Source: Bacteroidia bacterium (GTDB taxonomy: Bacteria; Bacteroidota; Bacteroidia; Bacteroidales; Prolixibacteraceae). From it: a DNA stretch of 64,000 nucleotides. Made by a program: the position numbers and the translations under genes. The notes below the pieces were generated by a model. It saw nothing but the letters and a program-made list of their open reading frames with translations. It was not told the DNA's origin and did no database searches. Where the stretch lies: positions 1 through 64,000 of the forward strand of contig JAPLDR010000124.1 of assembly GCA_026391655.1 (NCBI GenBank), written 5' to 3'. This document shows, in pieces, positions 38,086-45,981 of the stretch; position 1 is the first letter of the stretch; every line of letters starts with the position of its first letter.

Positions 38086-38466
38086 TTAGCCTTCAACCTC
38101 AACAATTCTCTCGTCGCTTTGCCACAGACCGTGCCTGGTACAATAGGCAAGAGCTGTAAGTTTCATCGTTTTAGTGGGGACAATATAAAAATCGACTTCG
38201 ACCTGGCTGGGTGCACCACCCTGAGCACCAGCTACGAATGAAGCTTCAGCAAGCATCCGTTCGCCATCCCACAATTGAACCCAACTAATGTAATGATCGA
38301 AATCATCGGGATGTTTGTACTCATCGCCAATCTTAATTTTAACTTTTAATTTTTCACCTTTTGCCGCTTGACTGTCACAGCGAACAAAAGCAGAATGACG
38401 ATCAATGTAATCGCGTTTTGCTTCACGATCAATTTGGGAAATGTCCTCGTAGCGGTTGATTTTCAT
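38086..38466 (-). CDS. Superoxide reductase (neelaredoxin-type desulfoferrodoxin)
   Basis: Protein of 126 aa with only the SOR Fe(His)4Cys domain and no rubredoxin-like N-domain. Probable iron ligands are H24, H52, H58, H112 and C109 (KHPDDFDHYISW; YCTRHGLW). It reduces superoxide to peroxide in the cytoplasm without making oxygen, fitting an anaerobe. Arg23 occupies the place of the usual Lys before the first His. It lies 54 bp downstream of ahpC, which removes the peroxide formed. Confidence 0.88.
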   Translation of the reverse strand: MKINRYEDISQIDREAKRDYIDRHSAFVRCDSQAAKGEKLKVKIKIGDEYKHPDDFDHYISWVQLWDGERMLAEASFVAGAQGGAPSQVEVDFYIVPTKTMKLTALAYCTRHGLWQSDERIVEVEG

Positions 38467-38520
38467 TTTCTTAGAGTTTTTTTGAGTTTTAATTATTAAT
38501 TACCTGTTATGATACAGGTA

Positions 38521-39153
38521 TCAGTGTTTCGAAAGATAATCTGCCACACCATCTGCCGAGGCTTTCATCGCTTCTTTTCCTTCCTGCCAATTTGCAGGAC
38601 AAACTTCGCCATAATCTTCAAAATGTCGAAGTGAATCAACCATACGTAAAGCTTCATCAACATTACGACCAAGTGGTAAATCATTTACAAGTTGGTGGCG
38701 CACCACCCCATTTTTATCGATCAGAAAAAGGCCACGGTAGGCCACCGGCGCTCCAACGAAAACAGATTTTCCATCTTCGTCGATATCGTATTCACCGGCA
38801 AGAACACCATAATTCTCAGCTATTGTTTTTGAGAGATCCGCAACTATCGGATAGGTCACACTTTTAATTCCACCGTGTTTTTTTTCGGTATTTAACCATG
38901 CCCAATGCGAAAACTCTGAGTCAACCGAACAGCCAACAACAGCGGTATCACGTTTTTCAAACTCAGTCAATTTTTCCTGAAAAGCAAGCAGTTCAGTAGG
39001 ACAAACAAAGGTAAAATCTAGTGGATAAAAGAAAAACACTACATATTTTTTACCTACAAACTGATCCAAAGAATAATCCCCGACAATTTCTTTGCCGTTG
39101 ATAACAGCATTTGCCTTAAATGCGGGAGCTTTTTTCCCAACTAATGTGCTCAT
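38521..39153 (-). CDS. ahpC: Peroxiredoxin AhpC type
   Basis: Protein of 210 aa, typical 2-Cys peroxiredoxin. The peroxidatic Cys is in FYPLDFTFVCPTEL and the resolving Cys in EVCPANW near the C-terminus. It reduces hydrogen and organic peroxides. It forms an operon with the superoxide reductase gene and diverges from a Fur/PerR regulator 115 bp away, a logical regulator. Confidence 0.95.
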   Translation of the reverse strand: MSTLVGKKAPAFKANAVINGKEIVGDYSLDQFVGKKYVVFFFYPLDFTFVCPTELLAFQEKLTEFEKRDTAVVGCSVDSEFSHWAWLNTEKKHGGIKSVTYPIVADLSKTIAENYGVLAGEYDIDEDGKSVFVGAPVAYRGLFLIDKNGVVRHQLVNDLPLGRNVDEALRMVDSLRHFEDYGEVCPANWQEGKEAMKASADGVADYLSKH

Positions 39154-39220
39154 AAAATTATTTTTAAATTTTTAAAATTTTAAGAAATAAAACATTCAAA
39201 CAACATATATCATTTCAATA

Positions 39221-39251
39221 TTGTTCATTCGAAATTTATGTTCTATATTTG
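39221..39251 (+). promoter_or_regulatory. Promoter of the Fur/PerR-type regulator
   Basis: TTG (39221-39223), 20-bp spacer, TATATTTG (39244-39251). The expected start of transcription is only about 10 bp before the ATG. Confidence 0.65.
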
Positions 39252-39269
39252 CCAATCAATACTTGGCAA
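39249..39269. promoter_or_regulatory. Candidate Fur/PerR operator (inverted repeat)
   Basis: TTGCCAA-N7-TTGGCAA, a perfect 7-bp inverted repeat. It overlaps the -7 element and reaches the first base of the ATG, where a bound regulator would block its own transcription. Confidence 0.55.
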
Positions 39270-39688
39270 TGCAAGAGATCACAATCAAAGATTACCTTTC
39301 AGAAAATGGAATTCGCCCTATGAATAAGAGGGTTAAGGTAATGAATTACCTGGTTTCGAAGCGAAATCACCCCACAGCTGAAATGATTTATCTCGAATTA
39401 GTCAATGAAATTACAGGGCTTTCCAAAACTACCATTTATAATACGCTTAACCTGTTTGTCCAGGAAGGTGTTGCGCGCGCGCTAAATATCGACAGCAATG
39501 AACTTCGCTATGACGCAGATATCTCGCAACACGGTCATTTTAAATGTAAGGAATGCGGTGAAGTTTTCGATTTTTCATTGAATAAAGAGTTGCTTGAGGA
39601 CCTGCGATTAAAAAACTTTGTACTGGATGATTACCAGTTTTCGATTAAAGGTGTTTGCTCTATATGCCTCAAAGGGAAGAGTGTCTAA
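39269..39688 (+). CDS. Fur/PerR-family transcriptional regulator
   Basis: Protein of 139 aa. Winged helix (HPTAEMIYLEL; LSKTTIYNTLNLF recognition helix), then the metal domain with HGHFKCKECGEV and GVCSICLKG, the two CxxC pairs of the structural zinc site. The start at ATG 39269 gives the standard N-terminus; an upstream ATG at 39221 falls on the predicted promoter. Its divergence from ahpC and SOR suggests a PerR-like peroxide sensor; Fur or Zur roles are not excluded. Confidence 0.87.
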   Translation: MQEITIKDYLSENGIRPMNKRVKVMNYLVSKRNHPTAEMIYLELVNEITGLSKTTIYNTLNLFVQEGVARALNIDSNELRYDADISQHGHFKCKECGEVFDFSLNKELLEDLRLKNFVLDDYQFSIKGVCSICLKGKSV

Positions 39689-40254
39689 TTTTCCTCAATC
39701 GGATCCAGATCATCGTTTAAATCCTCATCATTTGTATCCACTTCAAAATCTGCCTCATCCTGGAGTTCGGGTTCTGCCAAAAATGATTCTATTGGTTTTA
39801 AATACGGAGGCACGTCACTTTTTTCTGTAGCTGAGTAGGGAAAAACATCAAGTATCGTACTTTCATTGATTCCGCTGATTTCGAAGTCAGCCATCATCCC
39901 CTGCATCGCCTCAATAATCTGATCGTAAGCCTCTTTAACGCTACTTGAAAAAACCAAAATAAACTGGGCAATCCGTTTTTCCTTACCACTCTCTTCGTCA
40001 ACTGTGATAAATGCGACTTTCGCTTTGTACCAGCGATCGCCATTATCTGAAGGTATTATTTCCGAAATGCGTGTTTTTGAAATTCTGGTAACCATAAACT
40101 CTCCGCTTACCATGGTTTGGAGCTCTTTGTAAATACGACTTTCAGCTTCGGTAAACGAGATGGCATCAAGCATATAGGTTTCACTGGCCTTTTTTTCGCG
40201 GCCATTTTCGTCCATCTTGATGTATTTTGCAGTGCATTCGAACCAGGTATTCAT
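39685..40254 (-). CDS. DUF4494 family protein
   Basis: Protein of 189 aa. The ~150-residue conserved part (NTWFECTAKYIKMDENGREK; MVSGEFMVTRISKTRISEI; RWYKAKVAFITVDEESGKEK) matches DUF4494, a Bacteroidota-wide family without known function. An acidic tail of Asp/Glu follows from ~160. It overlaps the regulator's 3' end by four bases, convergently. Confidence 0.85.
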   Translation of the reverse strand: MNTWFECTAKYIKMDENGREKKASETYMLDAISFTEAESRIYKELQTMVSGEFMVTRISKTRISEIIPSDNGDRWYKAKVAFITVDEESGKEKRIAQFILVFSSSVKEAYDQIIEAMQGMMADFEISGINESTILDVFPYSATEKSDVPPYLKPIESFLAEPELQDEADFEVDTNDEDLNDDLDPIEEN

Positions 40255-40322
40255 TCAAAAATATTTACGTTGTTAAATCTATTATTCTTCTGCAAATGTA
40301 GCCTTTTTCTGTATCGATTTTT

Positions 40323-41051
40323 TTACTGCCTGACCATTTTAGGCAGCATTTCATCAAGTTTTTTCTTAACAAGCTCGCCCCAAATGATATATCCATCATG
40401 ATTTTGATGAAGCATATCTTTGATAAAAAGCTCCTTCCTTGGTTCGCCGGCTTTATTCAGATAAGCCGACGCCGTCTCAATAAAATAAGTATTGTGCATT
40501 TTGCTGCACGATTCCTTCAGCATTTGATTCGTTTGCTTTACAGTTGGCCAAACCGCCCACCTGCTTTGTGTAGGCGTAATTTCGATAAGAAAAACAGGTT
40601 GATCCGGATATTTGCTCCTGACAGTCCGGACAATATTGCGAAACAATTTCACAATCTCTTCAGGTGATTTATCAGCTGCACTGCCGGTAATATCATTGGC
40701 CTCGAAAATCACAAGCGCACTGAACTGATGCGGATAAACAATTCTTTTGGCATAAACAGCCAGATCCGAAAATTTCGAACCACCAAATCCACGCTGAATT
40801 ACGGGATAAGGGGCAACATCCTCCTTCAGTGTCGACCACAACCTTATGCTTGAACTGCCGACAAAAAGGATAGCATTGTCAGGATCTTTTTCACTTTTAT
40901 CCAGTTGTTCAAATTTGAGAATATCCTTCTCCCATTTATCTGACGCCTCTTTCGTGTATTTCCGGCTAACGTTGCACGAGGCAAGAAATCCGGCCAATAT
41001 AAGTGAAAAAACTAATAAACGAAAGGTAGAATTAACAGTTAATCTATTCAT
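40323..41051 (-). CDS. SGNH/GDSL hydrolase lipoprotein
   Basis: Protein of 242 aa with lipobox (FLASCNVS). SGNH blocks: I FVGSSSIRLW (nucleophile Ser67), II GFGGSKFSDL, III FEANDIT, V HQNHDGY (the first or second His with Asp). Secreted esterase or lipase-like hydrolase; natural substrate unknown. Monocistronic on the minus strand, divergent from the ABC-F gene. Confidence 0.82.
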   Translation of the reverse strand: MNRLTVNSTFRLLVFSLILAGFLASCNVSRKYTKEASDKWEKDILKFEQLDKSEKDPDNAILFVGSSSIRLWSTLKEDVAPYPVIQRGFGGSKFSDLAVYAKRIVYPHQFSALVIFEANDITGSAADKSPEEIVKLFRNIVRTVRSKYPDQPVFLIEITPTQSRWAVWPTVKQTNQMLKESCSKMHNTYFIETASAYLNKAGEPRKELFIKDMLHQNHDGYIIWGELVKKKLDEMLPKMVRQ

Positions 41052-41179
41052 AGTTAAGATTTAAAAATATATCTGATTCGCTATTTAATCTGCTGACAAA
41101 GTAGTAAATATCACGCATTTTTTTCGTCTAAAATGGTTTTCCGTAAAGTAGTATATTTGCGGCTTATTAAAAATCAGAT

Positions 41180-42301
41180 ATGATCTCAGTTGACGGACTT
41201 ACCGTAGAGTTTGGAGGAACCACTCTTTTTAAAGATATCTCATTCGTAATTAACGATAAAGACCGCATTGCCCTGATGGGCAAAAATGGTGCAGGAAAAT
41301 CGACCCTGCTTAAAATTATTGCCGGAGTACGAACCACTTCTTTAGGAAAAATATCTGCTCCCAAAGATGCTGTGATTGCTTATCTGCCTCAGCATTTAAT
41401 GACCGAAGATAACCGGACTGTCTTTGAAGAGGCAGCGCAGGCTTTTGCTGAAATCAAAGAAATGGAGGTTGAAATTGAGGCACTTAACCTCGAAATGTCA
41501 ACACGTACCGATTATGAATCGGATAGTTACTATACTTTGATTGAGCAGGTTTCGGCATTAAGTGAAAAGTTTTACGCGATTGAAGAAATCAACTATGACG
41601 CAGAAGTGGAGAAAATCCTTATCGGACTCGGCTTTAAACGAGAAGATTTCACACGTTCAACAAGTGAATTCAGTGGCGGCTGGCGTATGAGGATTGAACT
41701 CGCAAAAATTCTGCTCAAAAAACCTGACCTGATCCTGCTTGATGAGCCCACAAACCATATGGATATTGAATCGATCCAATGGCTCGAAGATTTTCTGATC
41801 AACAGTGCCAAAGCGGTTATTCTTATCTCGCACGACAGGGCATTTGTCGACAACATCACCACACGGACCATCGAAGTGACCATGGGTCGCATCTATGATT
41901 ACAAGGTCAATTATTCGCAATACCTTACTTTGCGACAGGAACGTCGTGAGCAGCAATTGAAGCAGTTTGAGGAACAACGCCGGATGATTGCCGACAACCA
42001 GGATTTTATCGACCGGTTTAAAGGAACCTACTCCAAAACCAACCAGGTACAGTCACGTGTTAAAATGCTCGAAAAGTTAACTTTAGTTGAGATTGACGAA
42101 GAAGATAACTCCGCGCTGCTCGATTTCGACGGAACATTGATATTGGTGTCGCATGACCGCGATTTCCTTTCGGGATTGGTTACCAAAGTTTTTGAATTCG
42201 GCAACAAGCAGGTCAAAGAACATCTTGGCGATATTCACAGCTTTCTGCAAAAGAAAAGGATGGATACTTTAAGAGAACTGGAACGGAATACGCAAAAATA
42301 G
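41180..42301 (+). CDS. ABC-F protein with internally deleted second ATPase domain
   Basis: 373 aa instead of the usual ~530-650. The first ATPase domain is complete (GKNGAGKST 34-42, FSGGWRMR, LILLDEPTNHMD, ISHDRAFVD), followed by the linker (RVKMLEKL). At residue ~312 (DNSALLDFDG) the sequence jumps from the end of the linker to the H-loop region of domain 2 (GTLILVSHDRDF) and the ordinary tail. Walker A, Q-loop, signature and Walker B of domain 2 are missing, but the frame is kept. ABC-F proteins act on the ribosome and need both sites, so this copy is probably inactive or altered. RHS debris starts just after it. Confidence 0.8.
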   Translation: MISVDGLTVEFGGTTLFKDISFVINDKDRIALMGKNGAGKSTLLKIIAGVRTTSLGKISAPKDAVIAYLPQHLMTEDNRTVFEEAAQAFAEIKEMEVEIEALNLEMSTRTDYESDSYYTLIEQVSALSEKFYAIEEINYDAEVEKILIGLGFKREDFTRSTSEFSGGWRMRIELAKILLKKPDLILLDEPTNHMDIESIQWLEDFLINSAKAVILISHDRAFVDNITTRTIEVTMGRIYDYKVNYSQYLTLRQERREQQLKQFEEQRRMIADNQDFIDRFKGTYSKTNQVQSRVKMLEKLTLVEIDEEDNSALLDFDGTLILVSHDRDFLSGLVTKVFEFGNKQVKEHLGDIHSFLQKKRMDTLRELERNTQK

Positions 42302-42328
42302 TGCGGTGATTTGAAAATTGAGTGGTTG

Positions 42329-42392
42329 CCTACAATTATTTGAACCTGCCCAAAACAGTAACCTTTGGTGGCGACGACAAGATCAGGTGAAT
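42329..42392 (+). pseudogene. RHS repeat remnant
   Basis: Plus-strand codons give YNYLNLPKTVTFGGDDKI followed by R and a stop, the common Bacteroidota RHS core repeat. The palindromic element begins immediately after, so the RHS frame appears to be interrupted by it. Confidence 0.6.
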
Positions 42393-42480
42393 GTCTGAAC
42401 CAGAATTTGCAGAATTATCCTGATTTACAGAATTATGGGATCGTGATAATCAGGTGAATCGGGGTAATCGTGGTTCAGAC
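42393..42480. repeat. Palindromic element, copy 1 (88 bp)
   Basis: Ends are GTCTGAACCAGAATT and AATCGTGGTTCAGAC, inverted copies; the interior is also roughly self-complementary. It supplies the GTG start and first residues of RHS cassette A. Confidence 0.7.
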
Positions 42481-43629
42481 TTTTTATCAACCAGCAATGC
42501 AAAAACAGTCCATTATTCGGGGCCGTTTATTTACGAAGATAATGACTTAAAGTTTATCTTTACATCGGCCGGCAGGTTGACTCCTGTTACTGTTAACGGC
42601 AACGTTCTTTACATGTTTGAGTACAATCTGACCGACCATCTTGGCAATGTGCGGGTAACTTTTGGCGGGCATAGCAGCGGCGGGCCCGAAGTTTTGCAGG
42701 TAACCGATTACGACCCGTTTGGCCTCGTGATGGCACAGCAAAACTTTGTTGCCGCCGAAAACTCCCTGCAAAACAAATACCTTTACAACGGCAAAGAACT
42801 CCAGGATGATGTCTTAGGTGGCACGGCACTAGATTGGTATGATTATGGGGCAAGGATGTATGACCCGATGATTGGGAGGTTTACTACGAATGACCCACAC
42901 GCTGAAAATTATTACTCCTGGTCTACATATCATTATGCTGCCAATAATCCAATTGCTATGATTGATCCGGATGGTCGAGATTGGTATCAGAACAAAGATG
43001 GCAATACAATGTGGCAAAAAGGTAGTGCTGCAGTTGAAGGTTACAAAAATTTAGGGGCAACACATACCCAGAATATTGGACAGGGTGTTTCTGTTGGATA
43101 TACTCAAAATGAAGCAACTTCAATGACCTTTACCGGCATTGATAAAAGCAATTTTATTGCACAAGGAAAAGGTAATTGTAAAGATGCCTCTGATAATATG
43201 TTAGCAAAAGAAAGAGTAAATTCTAAAGGTGAAAGAATTAATGTAGTCAATGCTGATAATAATGGTGTAGCGACTACAGCCAATAGTAATGCTTCAAAGG
43301 GTATTAAAGCTGTTGATAAAGCATTAGAAAATGGTAATCCAATTGAAGTTGGTGTTGATTACAAACCTGTTCAGGTTGATAATTGCCTTGAAGATAAATT
43401 TGATGGCATGACAGACCATTTTGTTGTTGTATCAAGTAAAACTGAAACTTTGAATAATGGACAGGTTACATCAAAAACTTATAACTTCTTTGATCCTCGT
43501 AATTCCCAGTTTGGAACTTCTCCAACCAATTCTCTACAAATAAGTAATAATAAGCTAGTAGGGTATTATCTTAGAGGAACTAATAAGAATATTCCTTATA
43601 CAGTAACAACAGTAAGGGGGAGCAGGTAA
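42454..43629 (+). CDS. RHS C-terminal cassette A with papain-like tip (5'-truncated)
   Basis: 391-residue frame. Residues ~8-145 are the RHS core (LTDHLGNVRVTFGG; DYDPFGLVMAQQN; YLYNGKELQDD; WYDYGARMYDPMIGRF) and 146-175 the hyperconserved end (NNPIAMIDPDGRD). The variable tip has C242 (GNCKDAS), H322 (TDHFVVVSS) and D347 (NFFDPRN), the order and spacing of a papain-like peptidase or deamidase. The gene lacks the thousand or more residues usually preceding the core; its GTG lies in a palindromic repeat, so it is probably a silent tip donor. Its stop overlaps the next ATG (TAATG). Confidence 0.72.
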   Translation: MNRGNRGSDFLSTSNAKTVHYSGPFIYEDNDLKFIFTSAGRLTPVTVNGNVLYMFEYNLTDHLGNVRVTFGGHSSGGPEVLQVTDYDPFGLVMAQQNFVAAENSLQNKYLYNGKELQDDVLGGTALDWYDYGARMYDPMIGRFTTNDPHAENYYSWSTYHYAANNPIAMIDPDGRDWYQNKDGNTMWQKGSAAVEGYKNLGATHTQNIGQGVSVGYTQNEATSMTFTGIDKSNFIAQGKGNCKDASDNMLAKERVNSKGERINVVNADNNGVATTANSNASKGIKAVDKALENGNPIEVGVDYKPVQVDNCLEDKFDGMTDHFVVVSSKTETLNNGQVTSKTYNFFDPRNSQFGTSPTNSLQISNNKLVGYYLRGTNKNIPYTVTTVRGSR

Positions 43630-44297
43630 TGAAAATATTTATCTACATATTGCTTTGTTGCATTTTTCTGAACAATTGCAAAGCACAAGATTCAGAATTT
43701 AAAACCTACTTAAACAATTTTGGTCAAAGTAAATTGCCCTTGATGATTAATGACAGACAGTCTTCAACTGCGGTCTTTTGTCAAGCATATGATTCTCTTT
43801 TTCGGATGAAGACAACCAAGTCTATATCTGAGAAATTAGTTGAGAAATATGTCTGTACAAATGGATTCTGCAGTCAGAATGGTGGTTACTTTAGGTACGA
43901 CTACGGTGTTAAGATTGATTTTAGTAGTGATTTTATTACGGTACTTATTTCTAAATTGCAATATGAAGGCCAAACCGAATGGGATTTTGATTTAGGGGAG
44001 ACACTTCTTATCACTTACAATGAGAAGGGAGAAATTCTTTCCCACCTGTCATTGACCAAAGATAACATTCGATGGATCAGCAGTCTAAAAATAACAAAAG
44101 AGGGTATTACTGTAAGGGAGATCAAAGTCACCGAGCCTAAGATAGACCAGTATCATTATGATTTACACTGTGAATTTTGGACAACTACCTATCAAATAAC
44201 TAAAGAGGGAATAATCAAACCCATTAATACAAGTCCGGTTTCAACTGGCGTTGTTATTTGGGACAAGAGCAATGAGGATTATAAATTGAAAGAATGA
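43629..44297 (+). CDS. Putative immunity lipoprotein for tip A
   Basis: Protein of 222 aa, unknown family. A signal peptide with a likely lipobox (IFLNNCKAQ) places it in the periplasm or on the surface. Its ATG overlaps the stop codon of cassette A by one base. Position and coupling to a toxin tip suggest an immunity protein; the sequence alone does not show it. Export suggests that the toxin would act outside the cytoplasm. Confidence 0.55.
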   Translation: MKIFIYILLCCIFLNNCKAQDSEFKTYLNNFGQSKLPLMINDRQSSTAVFCQAYDSLFRMKTTKSISEKLVEKYVCTNGFCSQNGGYFRYDYGVKIDFSSDFITVLISKLQYEGQTEWDFDLGETLLITYNEKGEILSHLSLTKDNIRWISSLKITKEGITVREIKVTEPKIDQYHYDLHCEFWTTTYQITKEGIIKPINTSPVSTGVVIWDKSNEDYKLKE

Positions 44298-44395
44298 AAG
44301 GAAAGAATAGTTAATATTTTAAAAAGAAAAACCTGGGTACTCCTCGTTTGCAATTCCGACGTTTCGGAACCCTGTTTTTTCGGGGAGGAGTAAGC

Positions 44396-44522
44396 TGTCA
44401 GTCGTTTGTAACGATAAGAACTGGATACTTCTTTTGTGTTTGTAACAAGTAAATTGTCAGTAGTTTATAATAATTAAGACAACAAGCCCGGCCAAATGGT
44501 TGGGTTTTGTTGTATGGGACAA
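44396..44522. repeat. Inter-cassette spacer repeat, copy 1
   Basis: Runs from GTCAGTCGTTTGTAACGATA through TTGTGTTTGTAACAAGTAAA to CCCGGCCAAATGGTTGGG and a T-rich end. The last part is a terminator-type hairpin. Copies recur at 46738 and 47024, with fragments near 48107-48210. Confidence 0.7.
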
Positions 44523-44608
44523 TGTATGAATTAGGATTTTCAGGATTAAAGGATTTACAGGATTATGGAATCGCGGTAATCAGGGGAAACGGGTTAATCG
44601 TGTCTTCA
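44523..44608. repeat. Degenerate copy of the palindromic element
   Basis: Begins GTATGAATTAGGATTTTC and ends ATCGTGTCTTCAG. It has the same internal GGATT/AATC layout as the intact copies, but its terminal inverted repeat is damaged. Confidence 0.5.
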
Positions 44609-44611
44609 GTT

Positions 44612-44771
44612 GAAAATCCCCCCTGCCCCCCTTTTACGAAAGGGGGAGTTCGTCCAGTGAAATTTGTTGTTCCAAAGACAAACATTTTAGCAAAAATATC
44701 TTTAGAATATCAGTTTTATTGAATGCCTCCCCCTTTGGAAAAAGGGGGAACACAAGGGGGATTTTTTGTGC
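44612..44771. repeat. MITE-like element with G/C-run terminal inverted repeats
   Basis: Left end AAATCCCCCCTGCCCCCCTT with GAAAGGGGGAG; right end CCTCCCCCTTTGG then AAAAAGGGGGAACACAAGGG and GGATTT. The termini are ~40-bp imperfect inverted repeats around an AT-rich centre of ~75 bp without a gene. Confidence 0.6.
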
Positions 44772-44781
44772 AGTAAACAAT

Positions 44782-44868
44782 GTCTGAACCAGGATTTGCA
44801 GGATTAAATGATTTTCAGGATTATGGAATTGTGGTAATCAGGGGAATCGGGTTAATCGTGGTTCAGAC
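44782..44868. repeat. Palindromic element, copy 2 (87 bp)
   Basis: Ends GTCTGAACCAGGATT and AATCGTGGTTCAGAC. It joins RHS core sequence at exactly the same base as copy 1 (CAGAC then TTTTTATCAACC). Confidence 0.75.
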
Positions 44869-45978
44869 TTTTTATCAACCAGCAATGCAAAAACAGTCCA
44901 TTATTCGGGGCCGTTTATTTACGAAGATAATGACTTAAAGTGTATCTTTACATCGGCCGGCAGGTTGACCCCTGTAACAGTTAACGGCAACGTTCTTTAC
45001 ATGTTTGAGTACAATCTGACCGACCATCTCGGTAATGTGCGGGTAACCTTTGGCGGGCACAGCAGCGGCGGCCTCGAAGTTTTGCAGGTAACCGATTACG
45101 ACCCTTTTGGCCTTGTGATGGCACAGCAAAACTTTGTTGGCGCCGAAAACGCACTACCAAACAAATACCTCTACAATGGCAAAGAACTCCAGGACGATGT
45201 CTTAGGCGGCACGGCACTTGATTGGTATGATTATGGGGCAAGGATGTATGACCCGGTGATCGGGAGGTGGCATACACAAGATCCGATGGCGGAGAAAAGC
45301 AGACGTTGGAGTCCATACAATTATTGCGAAAACAATCCAATAAGATTTATTGACCCTGATGGGATGCTTGTTGATCATTATTTTAATGAAAATGGAGAAT
45401 ATCTAGGTCCAGATGAGGCAAAAACAGATAACGTAAAAATAATGACTCAAGAAACTTGGGATCAGAACAAAAATGTTGATAAAAATAGTCAAGAGTCAAT
45501 TTATCATGACGTTGGAAATGCATCATCTATTGATTTTTCCAAGGCTAATTTAAGTGAATCTGCTACTTTAAAGGTCTTTGACCATTACAATCCTACAGGT
45601 TTAGATCTAAAGCCGGTGTATGAAGGTAAAGGGAATCTCGCGATGTTTGAAGGACCTCCCAATGGAAGAAGTCCCGCAATACAAATTGATATTAAAGGGT
45701 ATAAAGACACAAAATTTTGCGATAATTTTAACCAAATTAAAAGCGGTTTTGATCATGAAGATAAACATTATTCAGACTTCAAAGCGGTTGGTTATCACGG
45801 ATATGATAAAATGGGAGTGCAGAGGAGAGAAGAAAGAGCCTATCAAAAACAGATTTCTGGGGTTAACTTCCAAAATTCAACAAGCATTTACAAACAAGAT
45901 ATTTTGAAAGCTGCTATTATCAGACGTTATTTGTTTTTGCCTGTTTCGCTCAAACCTATTCAACGACCATTAAAATAA
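44812..45978 (+). CDS. RHS C-terminal cassette B with zincin-like tip (no clear start)
   Basis: The frame is open from 44812, inside the palindromic element, but the first possible starts are a TTG at 44965 and an ATG at 45001. The RHS core is nearly identical to cassette A over ~400 bp up to YDPVIGRW, and is followed by DPMAEKSRRWSPYNY and NNPIRFIDPDGM. The tip carries HEDKH (residues 264-268 counting from the TTG) and REERAY about 23 residues later, the HExxH...E pattern of zinc metallopeptidases. Like cassette A it is probably a displaced, silent tip. A putative immunity gene starts 4 bp downstream. Confidence 0.7.
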   Translation, partial: FSGLWNCGNQGNRVNRGSDFLSTSNAKTVHYSGPFIYEDNDLKCIFTSAGRLTPVTVNGNVLYMFEYNLTDHLGNVRVTFGGHSSGGLEVLQVTDYDPFGLVMAQQNFVGAENALPNKYLYNGKELQDDVLGGTALDWYDYGARMYDPVIGRWHTQDPMAEKSRRWSPYNYCENNPIRFIDPDGMLVDHYFNENGEYLGPDEAKTDNVKIMTQETWDQNKNVDKNSQESIYHDVGNASSIDFSKANLSESATLKVFDHYNPTGLDLKPVYEGKGNLAMFEGPPNGRSPAIQIDIKGYKDTKFCDNFNQIKSGFDHEDKHYSDFKAVGYHGYDKMGVQRREERAYQKQISGVNFQNSTSIYKQDILKAAIIRRYLFLPVSLKPIQRPLK

Positions 45979-45981
45979 TCT

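Noticed and set aside
41593-41977. Antisense frames in the ABC-F gene
   Set aside because: They are shadows of the ATPase domain coding sequence.
44507-44722. 71-codon plus-strand frame
   Set aside because: It lies wholly in spacer repeat, palindromic element and MITE-like sequence.
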